34,023 nt of DNA from an uncultured Clostridia bacterium. Its GTDB lineage: Bacteria > Bacillota > Clostridia > Oscillospirales > CAG-272. Below the pieces are notes generated by a model. It saw only the letters and a program-made list of their open reading frames with translations, did no database searches and had not been told where the DNA came from. A program made the translations under genes and the position numbers. Of the stretch, positions 15,248-24,089 are shown in pieces. The DNA lies in NCBI GenBank assembly GCA_944392615.1, contig CALXXF010000023.1:1-34023 (forward strand), given 5' to 3'. The first letter of the stretch is position 1, and every line of letters starts with the position of its first letter.

Positions 15248-15794
15248 CGCTTTCCTTTTCGAGAAGAGTGACATACGTCTTTGAATAGCGCGTAAATCTT
15301 CTCACGGTGAAGCCCTCCGGGCTATACGGCGACGGATTGTTGCTTTCGCAGACAATTACAGCGCCGGAAGCAAGGGCGTCTGCATTACAAAGCTGTTCTA
15401 TGGCATCCGATATAAAGTTGCTCGCATATGGTGGATCGAGAAACACTATATCAAACTTTTCCCTGCCTCTGAAGCCTCTTATGACAGCCTTGTAATCGCT
15501 GTTAAGGACGCGGCACTTTTCATACAGATGCGTCTTCTGTGCGTTTTTTTTCACTATTTCACACGCTTCTTTGCTGATATCGGATAGTGTCGCGGACGCG
15601 GCACCTCTTGAAAGCGCCTCAAGTCCGAGTTGTCCGGAACCGGCAAAGAGGTCAAGTACACGTCTGCCCTCTATATCAAACTGTATCATCGAAAAAATTG
15701 CTTCTTTGACCATTTCGGCAGTGGGTCTTGTAACGTCGTCTCCCGCGAGTGTCATGAGTTTGGTCCCGCGCGCGCTTCCCGTAATTATTCTCAT
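15231..15794 (-). CDS. rsmD: 16S rRNA (guanine-966-N2) methyltransferase RsmD
   Basis: RsmD methylates G966 of 16S rRNA during 30S assembly. The 187-residue protein begins MRIITGSARGTKL, then has TRPTAEMVKEAIFSMI, the SAM-binding LDLFAGSGQLGLEALSRGA and the catalytic FLDPPY motif near residue 118. All are typical and the length is normal. The ATG has GAAAGGA ten bases upstream. It lies 115 bases after uvrC and overlaps coaD. Confidence 0.96.
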   Translation of the reverse strand: MRIITGSARGTKLMTLAGDDVTRPTAEMVKEAIFSMIQFDIEGRRVLDLFAGSGQLGLEALSRGAASATLSDISKEACEIVKKNAQKTHLYEKCRVLNSDYKAVIRGFRGREKFDIVFLDPPYASNFISDAIEQLCNADALASGAVIVCESNNPSPYSPEGFTVRRFTRYSKTYVTLLEKESGEEVV

Positions 15795-15909
15795 CTTTTA
15801 CAGTTCCTTTCAGCTTTACTTGATAAACTGCGCTCAATAAATTCCGGTCAGTCATAGCATGTTTTTGGCTGGCTGTGCTGTCCTGAATGAGTCAAATCTC
15901 AAAGCCGGC

Positions 15910-17772
15910 TCAAACAGATTTATCTGCCTCAGGTGTCCGGGCACCCGTCTTTTGACTGCCGAAATATTCAACTATGTTTTCTGCATCCCGGCGAGATATT
16001 CCATTTATGCACGAAAGCTCTTCTACCGATGCCGCAGATATTCTCTTAATGGTTTTAAATTCCGAAAGCAGCAGCATCGCCTTCTTTTTTCCTATACCGC
16101 TTATGTCCTCAAGGCTTGAATGAACGAGACTCTTGCTCTTTGCGTTTTTCATCGTCTTCACAGTAAATCTGTGAACCTCTTCCTGTATCCCGTATATGAA
16201 AACAAAAACCGAATGCTCGCGAGCTATGCTTATTTCCGATTCCCCGTCGGTAAGCGAGCGTGTTTTGTGATGCTCATCCTTCACCATTCCAAACACCGGA
16301 ATGTCAACGCCTTTTTCTCTGAAAAGTTCCTTTATAACAGATACGTGCCCTTTTCCGCCGTCCAGCAAAAACAGGTCCGGCAGCGGCTGCTCATCCGCAT
16401 GTGAAAGTCTTCTGCACAATGCCTCCCGCATTGATGAATAGTCGTCAGGTGTGCCGGAGACACTGCGTATCCGGTATGTTCGATAATGGCTTTTGTCAGG
16501 CTTTGCATTGCTGTAGGCAACAAGACCGGCAGTAATGTTGTCCGCACCGTAATTTGATATGTCAACTGCCTCAATTCTTTCCGGGACCACCTCAAGCGCA
16601 AGAAGCGAAGCAAGCTTGATAAGCAGCTCGCTGTCACGTTCTGCCTTCATGTTGTATTCTCCGGCGTGTATGCGGGCATTCTCATATACCATTTCACAGA
16701 GCTTTTTGTGGATACCTTTTACAGGTACTTTGACATTTACCCTCCTGCCGTTTGCAATTTTTCCGAGATACGACGAAAGCAGCGCAGATTGCTCTTCATC
16801 AATGGGAAATCCGACATATATCTGTCCCGGTATATAATCGCGCCTCATGTATAGGTCACATAAAAATGATACTACAGAATCACGGTCTACAAGCTTTTCT
16901 CCCGTAAAGATGAAATTATCGGAATCTATGACAGCTCCCTCCCTGACATAGTATATTGCTATGCAAGATACAAGCTCGTCAGAGTAAAGAGCTACAACAT
17001 CATATTCGTCGCGTGGAGCTCCCACTATCTTCTGCTTTTCCCATAGAAACGAAAGAGATTTTATCCTGTCCCTGTAGAGCGCCGCCGCCTCATATGCCAT
17101 ATTATCAGATGCAAATTTCATTTTTTCTTCAAGAGAGCGTTTTACCTCGCTGAAATTGCCTCTTAAAAAGCTCACTATTTCTTTGAAAGACTCTCTGTAT
17201 TCTTCCTTGCTCACTTTTCCGGAGCAAACAGCCGAGCACTGACCTATCTGACTGTATATGCACGGACGAGTTTTCCCGATATCCCTCGGGAAACGCTTGC
17301 TGCAGACCGGAAGCATAAACGCCCGGTTGATTGTCTGGACAAGATTTCCCGCCAGGGCGGCGGATGAATACGGCCCGAAATACGCCGCTCTGTCGTCACA
17401 TCTTTTTCTGGTAATGAAAACACGCGGGTACTCTTCGTTAAGCGAGACTTTTATATACGGATAGCTTTTTGCGTCCTTGAGAAGTATGTTGTATTTCGGC
17501 TTGTGAAGCTTTATCAGACGGTTTTCAAGATTCAGCGCTTCAATTTCACTGCTTGTCAGCATGTAATCGAAATCGCGCACGCAGCTTACCATAGCCGCTG
17601 TTTTGGCATCCTTTTCGCTGTCCTGAAAATACTGGCTCACGCGATTTTTCAGGGCTCTTGACTTGCCGACGTATATTATTTTACCGTCTGCGTTTTTCAT
17701 CAGATATACCCCGCTCTGCAACGGAAGACCTGCTGCCTTTCTCCGCAATTCCTCTATTACAGCTTCTCTCAT
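15910..17772 (-). CDS. uvrC: Excinuclease ABC subunit UvrC
   Basis: UvrC makes both incisions in nucleotide excision repair after UvrAB recognises damage. The 620-residue protein has the N-terminal GIY-YIG nuclease (SGVYLMKNADGKIIYVGKS), a Cys cluster (CSAVCSG), the UVR motif near 200, the RNase H-like 5' nuclease (EAVDISNYGAD, LLDGGKGHV) and C-terminal helix-hairpin-helix motifs (ISGIGKKKAMLLL, INGISRRDAENI). I chose the ATG at 17772 because AGGAGG lies about seven bases upstream; a start at 17817 lacks a site. A TATAAT at 17870-17875 (minus) may be its promoter, but the -35 is poor. No LexA box is seen nearby. rsmD and coaD follow. Confidence 0.97.
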   Translation of the reverse strand: MREAVIEELRRKAAGLPLQSGVYLMKNADGKIIYVGKSRALKNRVSQYFQDSEKDAKTAAMVSCVRDFDYMLTSSEIEALNLENRLIKLHKPKYNILLKDAKSYPYIKVSLNEEYPRVFITRKRCDDRAAYFGPYSSAALAGNLVQTINRAFMLPVCSKRFPRDIGKTRPCIYSQIGQCSAVCSGKVSKEEYRESFKEIVSFLRGNFSEVKRSLEEKMKFASDNMAYEAAALYRDRIKSLSFLWEKQKIVGAPRDEYDVVALYSDELVSCIAIYYVREGAVIDSDNFIFTGEKLVDRDSVVSFLCDLYMRRDYIPGQIYVGFPIDEEQSALLSSYLGKIANGRRVNVKVPVKGIHKKLCEMVYENARIHAGEYNMKAERDSELLIKLASLLALEVVPERIEAVDISNYGADNITAGLVAYSNAKPDKSHYRTYRIRSVSGTPDDYSSMREALCRRLSHADEQPLPDLFLLDGGKGHVSVIKELFREKGVDIPVFGMVKDEHHKTRSLTDGESEISIAREHSVFVFIYGIQEEVHRFTVKTMKNAKSKSLVHSSLEDISGIGKKKAMLLLSEFKTIKRISAASVEELSCINGISRRDAENIVEYFGSQKTGARTPEADKSV

Positions 17773-17958
17773 CGCGTCGCCTCCTTCAATTCCAACTGTT
17801 GAACATGCATGCCGCACCGCCGCATCACTGCGCCGGCATCAGGACATGTATTTCATTCGTCTTCGGACGATTATAAACGTCAGTTCAGACACCGGCGTAG
17901 TTTATCGCCCTGCTTTCATCAACCGGTAAGCATGTCATGAAAACAGACGCCTTTGCAA

Positions 17959-17989
17959 AAATGAGCAGACAAAACCTGTCTGCTCATTT
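17959..17989. terminator. Terminator after HPr
   Basis: AAATGAGCAGACA (17959-17971) and TGTCTGCTCATTT (17977-17989) form a perfect 13-bp stem with a five-base loop. On the minus strand the stem runs into TTTTTGC, 46 bases after the HPr stop codon. Confidence 0.85.
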
Positions 17990-18034
17990 GTTATCAGATG
18001 TAATTTTGCTTTTATTTTCCGACCGGAATACCGT

Positions 18035-18301
18035 TTATTCTCCGACAAGCCCGTTGTCTATAAGAGAGCAAAGCCCGTCTATCGCAGCTTTTTCATCGTT
18101 ACCGTCAGCAATGAGAGTGACAGACATTCCCTTTGCTATTCCCAACGACAGAACGCCCAGAAGAGACTTCGCGTTCACTCTTCTCTCATCCTTTTCCACC
18201 CATATGGAGCATTTGTACGAGTTGGCTTTCTGAATGAAAAACGTTGCCGGTCTGGCATGAAGTCCCTGCAGATTCTTTATGGTTATTTCCTTTGATATCA
18301 T
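18035..18301 (-). CDS. ptsH: Phosphocarrier protein HPr
   Basis: HPr carries phosphate from enzyme I to the sugar-specific EIIA proteins of the phosphotransferase system, and in Firmicutes also signals catabolite repression. The 88-residue protein has the active-site GLHARPA with His15, and AKSLLGVLSLGI with Ser46, the HPr kinase target. Both sites present makes HPr more likely than Crh, which lacks His15. The ATG has AAGGAG about ten bases upstream. It is a single-gene unit with its own promoter (18365-18393) and terminator (17959-17989). Enzyme I is not adjacent, so this may be a stand-alone regulatory or general HPr. Confidence 0.95.
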   Translation of the reverse strand: MISKEITIKNLQGLHARPATFFIQKANSYKCSIWVEKDERRVNAKSLLGVLSLGIAKGMSVTLIADGNDEKAAIDGLCSLIDNGLVGE

Positions 18302-18364
18302 TACGTTCCTGCTCCTTCACATCAAATAAAGCATTACAAAATCCACTTTACATTCACCGCTGAT

Positions 18365-18393
18365 ATTATAGCAACAAAACCAGTGAAAATCAA
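18365..18393 (-). promoter_or_regulatory. Sigma-A promoter of the HPr gene
   Basis: Minus strand: TTGATT (18388-18393), a 17-base spacer and a perfect TATAAT (18365-18370) preceded by TGC (extended -10). It lies in the 113-base gap after the second DUF4330-like gene and gives a leader of about 55 bases. Confidence 0.8.
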
Positions 18394-18414
18394 TAGTGTA
18401 TTTGCAATTTGAGC

Positions 18415-18969
18415 TTAGTTTTGAGGAATTTCGGTGATTATAACAGTTAAATTATATGAAGATGAGTAAATATTGAGTATTTTACCCACATGCAACTGAA
18501 CGCCCTGCTCTGAGGAAAAGCCATCATCATTGTATCTTCCGGAAACTGATATACTGCCCTTTACAACAAACGTCTCAGGATCCGTAACTTCAGTAAAAAC
18601 GGGATTGCCTTCATCATCTTCCGATGTCACCACATCGACAGCATTAGACACCGAAACGGCTGCAATCTCCCCGAAAATCTCCCCGTCGAGCATCATTGCA
18701 TCCCCCTCTTTTACGAGAGCTACTTCGTTCTCGGTGAGCCCGTCGCACATAAAGGAAATGGTGACCTTCTCCGTGGGAACAGATTCTATGAAAAAGCTTG
18801 CTATAACATTTCTGAATATTATTCCCACGACACATAGGACAAGAAGTATCAGTATGAGAAAATCAAGAGCTGTAACCTTTGCTTTGCGAGGCGGGCGATT
18901 CTTTTCATCACCCTGCACCGCGTCGGTCAAGGAGGCACGATTCTTTTCGCTTCTTCCCTGTTCATTCAT
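18415..18969 (-). CDS. DUF4330-like single-pass membrane protein (copy 2)
   Basis: Function unknown. The 184-residue protein has a charged cytoplasmic N-terminus (1-30), one membrane segment (about 34-55, LDFLILILLVLCVVGIIF) and an extracytoplasmic beta-rich domain with a small-barrel pattern (KVTISFMCDGLTENEVALVKEGDAMM, GEIFGEIAAVSVSNAVDVV). It is a diverged paralogue of the gene upstream: both share the ALDFLIL/AIDFFLI anchor, a V-G-D-x-M/F-x element and an I-G-x-I/IFGEI element. I recall this architecture as DUF4330, but could not search. The ATG at 18969 has a perfect AGGAGGT eight bases upstream. It overlaps the preceding gene's end by eight bases, so translation is probably coupled. Confidence 0.85.
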   Translation of the reverse strand: MNEQGRSEKNRASLTDAVQGDEKNRPPRKAKVTALDFLILILLVLCVVGIIFRNVIASFFIESVPTEKVTISFMCDGLTENEVALVKEGDAMMLDGEIFGEIAAVSVSNAVDVVTSEDDEGNPVFTEVTDPETFVVKGSISVSGRYNDDGFSSEQGVQLHVGKILNIYSSSYNLTVIITEIPQN

Positions 18970-19522
18970 CTGATGCGACCTCCTGTATAGAAATACATCT
19001 GCAAACGCCGGTAAAATACGTTGTTGTAAAGCCGAAAGATTCTGAAATACGCACAGGATTTCCGCCCACAATATATGTCCCGTCGCGCACCGATGCCTCG
19101 GCAAGCACAGTCACCGTATAAATTCCCTTTCCGGGATATTCCGCATAAACAAGCACCTGCGCGCCGTCTTCACCCACCGTATACTCCCCGGTCGATACCA
19201 TAAGCGGACTCTTTGAGGATATTTCGCTTATCTTTCCAATCGTGTTCCCGCCATCTGAGCTCATAAACTTATCGCCGACAGAAAACTGAAGCTCTCCGTC
19301 GCGGTTGAGAAGATCATCGTCCACCTCAACCTCAAACGCTATCAAAACATCCTTTGAATTGCGCTGATCCTCAGAAAATCCGAACAAATCGGCATCAGAA
19401 AAGAACATTACATAGATAAATACCGCAACCGCAACAAGAAAAACAGCTATAAGAAAGAAGTCTATAGCGTTGAATCTACCGCGGCGCTCGTTATCAACAC
19501 TTTTTTTGCTGTTTGAATACAT
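18962..19522 (-). CDS. DUF4330-like single-pass membrane protein (copy 1)
   Basis: Function unknown. The 186-residue protein from the ATG at 19522 (GGAGG four bases upstream) has a polar basic N-terminus, one membrane segment at about 20-40 (AIDFFLIAVFLVAVAVFIYVMF), then an extracytoplasmic domain rich in beta strands (DVLIAFEVEVDDDLL, LQFSVGDKFMSSDGGNTIGKI, YTVTVLAEASVRDGTYIVGG). VGDKF plus IGKI matches the same positions in copy 2. It sits between the ligase-like gene (71 bases away) and copy 2 (8-base overlap), suggesting one transcript and one shared process at the cell surface. The family name DUF4330 is from memory and should be verified. Confidence 0.85.
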   Translation of the reverse strand: MYSNSKKSVDNERRGRFNAIDFFLIAVFLVAVAVFIYVMFFSDADLFGFSEDQRNSKDVLIAFEVEVDDDLLNRDGELQFSVGDKFMSSDGGNTIGKISEISSKSPLMVSTGEYTVGEDGAQVLVYAEYPGKGIYTVTVLAEASVRDGTYIVGGNPVRISESFGFTTTYFTGVCRCISIQEVASDE

Positions 19523-19592
19523 AATTCCTCCGTTTTGCAGGCACATTTCAGTACCTTCGGTAAAAACTTTGACACTACCGCCGTTTGGCAGC

Positions 19593-21794
19593 TCAATACG
19601 ACAGTTTCCTTTTAATCACACCCGTTTCTGAAACATCAATGCCTTCGCGCAAAGCCGTCTTTTTTCTGGCTCTGGATTTTCCACTTACTTTTATATCAAG
19701 ATCGAAGGCATCCGGTTCTCCAAAGATGAACGTTTCAGTATGATCCGCCTGACGTCTCACAGATGTAATGAGTCCCATCATTATCCAGAAGCACAGATAA
19801 ATCCGATAATTGTACCAGATATAATCGGTAAGACCGTTTATAAGCAACGCCAGTATTCCGCAACTCAGGGCAAGCACTGCGAGCGAATACACGTTCCTCA
19901 TACCCCATTTCTCAAACAGCGTGAACGCACTTCTGAACAGGAGTATTACAACAAGGATAAAAACAAAGAGCCCGCAAATTCCAAGCTCAGCAAGTATCTG
20001 AGCGAACAGGCTGTGTGCATGGGGAGCGCTTTCTATTCCGGAAAGCGCGTAATCGGGATATACCGCGCGAAATGCCGATTCTCCGACACCTATTCCCGAA
20101 ATGAAGTATCTTCTCACCATCCTGGATACCCCGCTCCAGATGTTCATGCGGTATATAACGGACGAGTCGGAAAAAGTAACTATACTTGATATCCTTTCGC
20201 TTATCGGCTCCGGTGCTACCGGAAGAAATATAAATGCCGCAAGAATTAATATGACTACCCACGGAAGACTCTTGTGTGTTCTTACAACCAGCATGATGAC
20301 GACTGATACAGCGAGCGAAAGCCACGCTCCGCGCGACCATGTCAGCGCAAGACACAGAAGCGACATTGCCATTGTGACAAGCGAAAACGTCGTGCGAGTC
20401 TGCTTTTTGGAAAACATAAGATACGCGGAAGACATAAAGAAAGCGATAAGAATATACTCTGCAAGAACGTTCGGATTTTCCCACAGCGAGAATACACGTC
20501 CGGATATGGAAGCAAAGACCTCATTATCCTGCCATATGTCGCTCTGTAGATTCAGCGCTCGCTGAAGTATGCCGATAAATGACACTATGATTGACGAAGC
20601 CATAAATGCAGAAAGTATTCTCTCTACCCATTCCTTTGACTTGATCAAAGCAGTTACTGAAAAATAAATCAGCCCCATTACCGTCATGGTTATTGCAGCA
20701 TTGAATGAAGCGATCCCACCGAATGTTATCACACCGCCGAAAAACACGAGTATGATAAACAAAAATATAAGTGAATCAAGCGGATCCATAGCAAAGCTTC
20801 TCTTTCCACGCAGGACCTTTATAAGTGTGCTGATAAGGACGCAAAGACATATGATCACAGCAAATATTGTGGGATGGCGGAAAAGGGAGTAAAACGGAAG
20901 CGTGAACACCAAGAATAAAAGGCCGAATTCGGGTATACACGTTATTACGGAAATCAAAGCTATCACAGCCATAGTTCCGAGAAATCTGGCGGGCGGGATA
21001 AAAAATGTAATCAAACCGAATATCATCCCTATGACAAATACAAGACCTGAATTTCTCTTCATCACCCTTCCGTCAATAGCCGATGTCCTTATTCCGAGAA
21101 GATTTTTAAGGACGAATCCGGTTATACGACTTTCAGCCATATAGGAGTAGAGTGATACCTCCCTTGTAAATATAAGCGCCATCGACACTGTCATGAGAAT
21201 CACTGCGGCTGACATAAACATTATGGAAACCACATTATCCTCGCCTGAAAACGTAGCTACGGCAGGTAGCTCTATACCGCTCCTTGTAAACAAAAGGCAC
21301 AAAGACTGTGTTATAAGCATGAACAATGCAAATGAAAATGACAGAACACCGTAAGATGACACGGGAGTATACAAAAGCCTGTCTTTTATCGCCTTGAATA
21401 TTCCGACAGTCACGCTCCTGTCGAAAGCGGAGGAAAATCTGTCCGTAAAGTTCATAGGAAGCGATTCTTCGTCATATACAAGTACATCAGACGCCTCTTC
21501 TGGCATCTTTTGTCTCTTGATAACGCTGTTCTTCCTGACAAGTCTTTTCCTTATATATGAAAATTTTCTTACGAATTTCGTCTGCTCGAATTTCTCGCAA
21601 AGGCTGTCGTAGCCCGACATATACCTTCCAACAACGCCCTTCCGTGCTGCGCGGCGCACAAATTTTACAGACCGGCCCACAGCGCCTCCGGGAGTTTCGC
21701 GGTAAAAAGCGCTACGCCTCCTTGCCGGCTTGTCTGACGATAATTCGCGTGCCGGTACATCTTTGCGGCTTTTCTTATCGTTTTTCTGCTTCAA
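19593..21794 (-). CDS. O-antigen ligase/polymerase-like polytopic membrane protein (Wzy/WaaL superfamily)
   Basis: A large membrane protein of the O-antigen ligase/Wzy type, enzymes that join or polymerise lipid-linked glycans outside the membrane. From a TTG at 21794 it has 733 residues: a strongly basic N-terminal region of about 150 residues, then about 12-14 hydrophobic segments. The region FSLWENPNVLAEYILIAF, followed by LALTWSRGAWLSLAVSVV and a large outer loop (IGVGESAFRAVYPDYAL...APHAHSLFAQILAELGICG), is typical of the superfamily. The tail is cytoplasmic and basic. The TTG has AAGGGGGAAGG about seven bases upstream; starts at 21854 or 21971 lack a site but cannot be excluded. No glycosyltransferase gene is nearby, so the substrate is unknown. 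Confidence 0.85.
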   Translation of the reverse strand: MKQKNDKKSRKDVPARELSSDKPARRRSAFYRETPGGAVGRSVKFVRRAARKGVVGRYMSGYDSLCEKFEQTKFVRKFSYIRKRLVRKNSVIKRQKMPEEASDVLVYDEESLPMNFTDRFSSAFDRSVTVGIFKAIKDRLLYTPVSSYGVLSFSFALFMLITQSLCLLFTRSGIELPAVATFSGEDNVVSIMFMSAAVILMTVSMALIFTREVSLYSYMAESRITGFVLKNLLGIRTSAIDGRVMKRNSGLVFVIGMIFGLITFFIPPARFLGTMAVIALISVITCIPEFGLLFLVFTLPFYSLFRHPTIFAVIICLCVLISTLIKVLRGKRSFAMDPLDSLIFLFIILVFFGGVITFGGIASFNAAITMTVMGLIYFSVTALIKSKEWVERILSAFMASSIIVSFIGILQRALNLQSDIWQDNEVFASISGRVFSLWENPNVLAEYILIAFFMSSAYLMFSKKQTRTTFSLVTMAMSLLCLALTWSRGAWLSLAVSVVIMLVVRTHKSLPWVVILILAAFIFLPVAPEPISERISSIVTFSDSSVIYRMNIWSGVSRMVRRYFISGIGVGESAFRAVYPDYALSGIESAPHAHSLFAQILAELGICGLFVFILVVILLFRSAFTLFEKWGMRNVYSLAVLALSCGILALLINGLTDYIWYNYRIYLCFWIMMGLITSVRRQADHTETFIFGEPDAFDLDIKVSGKSRARKKTALREGIDVSETGVIKRKLSY

Positions 21795-22126
21795 AGCTGA
21801 GCCTTCCCCCTTCGTTACACGGTTTCTTGTATCATCCAACCGGAAGTCGCGCATCCCGATACACAATACACAGTACCGTTTCAGACTGATTCCGCCGCCA
21901 TGCAAACATGCGAAGATATGTTCATGAAAGCAAATACCCTCCGGCAGACGCTGATGAAGGATACAATTCACACTTCCCCGGCGGTACTAAGATAATGAGA
22001 TATCAAGACATTTGATCTGATACAGAAATGCTGCATTTCCAATCTATTGTAATGATTCGATTCAAAAAGCTTAAGACAGTTTTTGTCACAGCTGTTTCTG
22101 AGATAAACAACAAGCGAGGACAGGTG
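21795..22126. other. 332-base gap between trmD and the ligase-like gene
   Basis: I see no gene here if the ligase-like protein starts at 21794. There is a small palindrome (GAAATG-CAG-CATTTC) near 22026-22040 without a T run. A weak LexA-like match, GAAGATATGTTC, lies at 21912-21923. No convincing promoter or terminator is visible, so read-through from rimM-trmD remains possible. Part of the gap (21795-21971) is open in the ligase frame. Confidence 0.5.
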
Positions 22127-22801
22127 TCAAAGAAGGTCAGGTCGCTTGTCCGCAGTAATCCGAAGCGCCTCACGCCTTCTCCACTTTTCAATGTCTTCAT
22201 GGTTTCCGTCAAGCAGGACCTGCGGAACACTCACCCCTTCAAACGTCCTTGGTCTTGTATATTGCGGGTACTCGAGAAGTCCAGATGAAAAACTTTCGTT
22301 TTCGTAGCATTCTTTGTCAGAAAGCACCCCCGGACAAAGCCGTGAAACCGCATCTATTAGCAGACACGCAGGAAGCTCTCCCCCGGTAACCACGTAATCT
22401 CCCACGGATATTTCCTCATCAGCTATCATGTCTATTGCTCTTGCGTCTATACCCTCGTAATGACCGCATACCACTATTATATTGTCATATCCCGCCAGAC
22501 GGGCGGCTGTTTTTTGTGTGAACAAACTACCTTGCGGAGACATATAGACTGTTCTTACTGTTCCTTTCAATTTCCTTAGCACGTCTGCATGACAGTCGCA
22601 GACCACAGGCGCAGCGATCAGCATGCCCTTTCCGCCGCCGTAAGGAGTATCATCCACGCGCCTGTGCCTGTCTTTTGAATAGTCTCTCATATTTACCGGG
22701 AGTACAGTTATAAAACCCGACTCGCGCGCCCTGCCAATGATGCTCTCAGAACATATTGTGTCCACATATTCCGGGAAAAGCGTCATTACCGAAAAAATCA
22801 T
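22127..22801 (-). CDS. trmD: tRNA (guanine-37-N1) methyltransferase TrmD
   Basis: TrmD methylates G37 next to the anticodon and prevents frameshifting. The 224-residue protein begins MIFSVMTLFPEYV and has the SPOUT knot motifs: DDTPYGGGKGML, MSPQGSLFTQKTA, VVCGHYEGIDARAID and ISVGDYVVTGGELPACLLIDAVSRL. The C-terminal region ends PQVLLDGNHEDIEKWRRREAL, normal for TrmD. It overlaps the rimM stop by four bases (ATGA), so the two are translationally coupled. rpsP and the KH-domain gene that often precede rimM are absent here. Confidence 0.97.
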   Translation of the reverse strand: MIFSVMTLFPEYVDTICSESIIGRARESGFITVLPVNMRDYSKDRHRRVDDTPYGGGKGMLIAAPVVCDCHADVLRKLKGTVRTVYMSPQGSLFTQKTAARLAGYDNIIVVCGHYEGIDARAIDMIADEEISVGDYVVTGGELPACLLIDAVSRLCPGVLSDKECYENESFSSGLLEYPQYTRPRTFEGVSVPQVLLDGNHEDIEKWRRREALRITADKRPDLL

Positions 22802-23307
22802 AACAGCCCCTCTATTACCGAAATGTAAACTCCTGCCTCGGTATCCACCTTCCGTACAAACTGCGGGACAACAGGAACGTACGCCTTTTTACCGTCGTTT
22901 TTTGTCACCTCATATATGTCTCCGGCTCCGTAATTCACAACGTCGCTGACAACACCGTAACACTCCCCTGTATCTGAATCATAAACAGGAAGTCCTATTA
23001 TATCTGCTATAAAATGCTCGTTTGCGCCGATCGGTATATCTTCCCTGTCTGCATATATTATGCTGTTTTTAAGTCTGACTGCTTCCTCAAGACTTCCAAG
23101 CCCTTCAAAACCCAGTATCACACGATTTTTGAATACAGCGGATTTTTTTACGTCAAGACGCAAATAATTTCCTTCTTTTGTCCTGATATAGAGATTTTTA
23201 AGAAGCGACAGCTGTTTCGGAGTATTACAATACGACTCTGCCGTAACATCTCCGTTTACCCCGTGGGTATTGATTATCTTCCCGGCTTCAAGATATTTGT
23301 TCTTCAT
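22798..23307 (-). CDS. rimM: Ribosome maturation factor RimM
   Basis: RimM assists assembly of the 30S head and binds ribosomal protein S19. The 169-residue protein has the N-terminal RimM barrel (LEAGKIINTHGVNGDVTAESY) and the C-terminal PRC barrel with the typical GAGDIYEVTKNDGKKAYVPVVPQFVRKVD run. The start ATG has GGAAG five bases upstream. It is the first gene of the rimM-trmD unit, behind a good promoter at 23394-23422. Confidence 0.95.
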   Translation of the reverse strand: MKNKYLEAGKIINTHGVNGDVTAESYCNTPKQLSLLKNLYIRTKEGNYLRLDVKKSAVFKNRVILGFEGLGSLEEAVRLKNSIIYADREDIPIGANEHFIADIIGLPVYDSDTGECYGVVSDVVNYGAGDIYEVTKNDGKKAYVPVVPQFVRKVDTEAGVYISVIEGLL

Positions 23308-23393
23308 ATGTCTTCCAATCCTGCCCTGAGTTTTCAGGAGTATTTATGCGTGCTGTTTTTATATTGTTTTGTCGATGGTGTAACTTACCTGTT

Positions 23394-23422
23394 ATTTTAC
23401 CACAATACGGTTATTTTTTCAA
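23394..23422 (-). promoter_or_regulatory. Sigma-A promoter of rimM-trmD
   Basis: Minus strand: TTGAAA (23417-23422), a 17-base spacer and TAAAAT (23394-23399) preceded by TGG (extended -10). The leader would be about 80 bases. Confidence 0.75.
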
Positions 23423-24028
23423 TATTTTTTCAATAATATTTCGACAATATAATATCTGACGACGGCATCAGGACAAAAGAGCGCATATAAAAGATTTTCA
23501 ATTACGTAAGCGTTGCTGCTGACGCCCGTGTTTCTCAGAATTTATGAGCTCGTTTGCGTTGCAAGTATGCCGCAGCCGCAACATTTTCGGCTCATCATTC
23601 TTTCTCGCATAGGATACAGATTTTAAGCACATGATTTCAAATAGTGCCTTGCCCGCGAACAGTCGTGCATTTCACCCTGCGCTTGCCTGACATGCCATAA
23701 CGAGCATGTCATAATATTCTGAATCAAAATGCCTGCTGCGCATGAACCGGCGCAGCTTATACCGCCCCATTCGCTGTAAAAAATCTCTTTCGCTTCACAC
23801 AGAATTAACATTTGACGTTTAAAATAGACCGACATATGTTGAAAGACGCATATCGCGTATGCTGAAAACCGCGAGGTACTGCGGTAAAAAGAGCACCAGA
23901 GTTCATTTGCCGAAGCCTGTTGCCTGAACATCCGGTACATCCGTCGCATGTGTGAAACGCATGAACGGTTCAGAAAATTCAAAGCAGCATAGATACTCGT
24001 TTTCAAAGCATAAAATTTATTTTTTTAC
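23423..24028. other. 606-base non-coding stretch between divergent promoters
   Basis: No gene is supported. A 127-codon minus-strand frame (23623-24006) has no ribosome binding site and an unnatural composition. There is one 8-bp hairpin, TGACATGC/GCATGTCA at 23688-23711, with no T run. The base composition resembles decayed coding sequence more than a promoter region, but no relic could be identified. This is the head-to-head point of the window's two large gene blocks. Confidence 0.5.
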
Positions 24029-24057
24029 TTTACAAATATTCGCAGATATGGTAGAAT
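24029..24057 (+). promoter_or_regulatory. Sigma-A promoter of the DUF2232-gdpP block
   Basis: TTTACA (24029-24034), a 17-base spacer and TAGAAT (24052-24057). Transcription would start near 24064, giving a leader of about 26 bases before the ATG at 24090. Confidence 0.75.
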
Positions 24058-24089
24058 TAAGGAAATACAGTCTGCACGGAGAGCACCAT

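Noticed and set aside
21912..21923. LexA-like GAAGATATGTTC before the ligase-like gene
   Set aside because: One mismatch in the eight core positions and poor flanks; about a dozen such matches are expected by chance in the window.
17833..23474. Shared 13-mer CGGCATCAGGACA in two intergenic regions (about 17834 and 23462)
   Set aside because: Several 13-base coincidences are expected in 34 kb; the similarity does not extend.
23623..24006. 127-codon minus-strand frame in the divergent gap
   Set aside because: No ribosome binding site, no hydrophobic or domain pattern, Cys/Arg-rich composition typical of non-coding frames.
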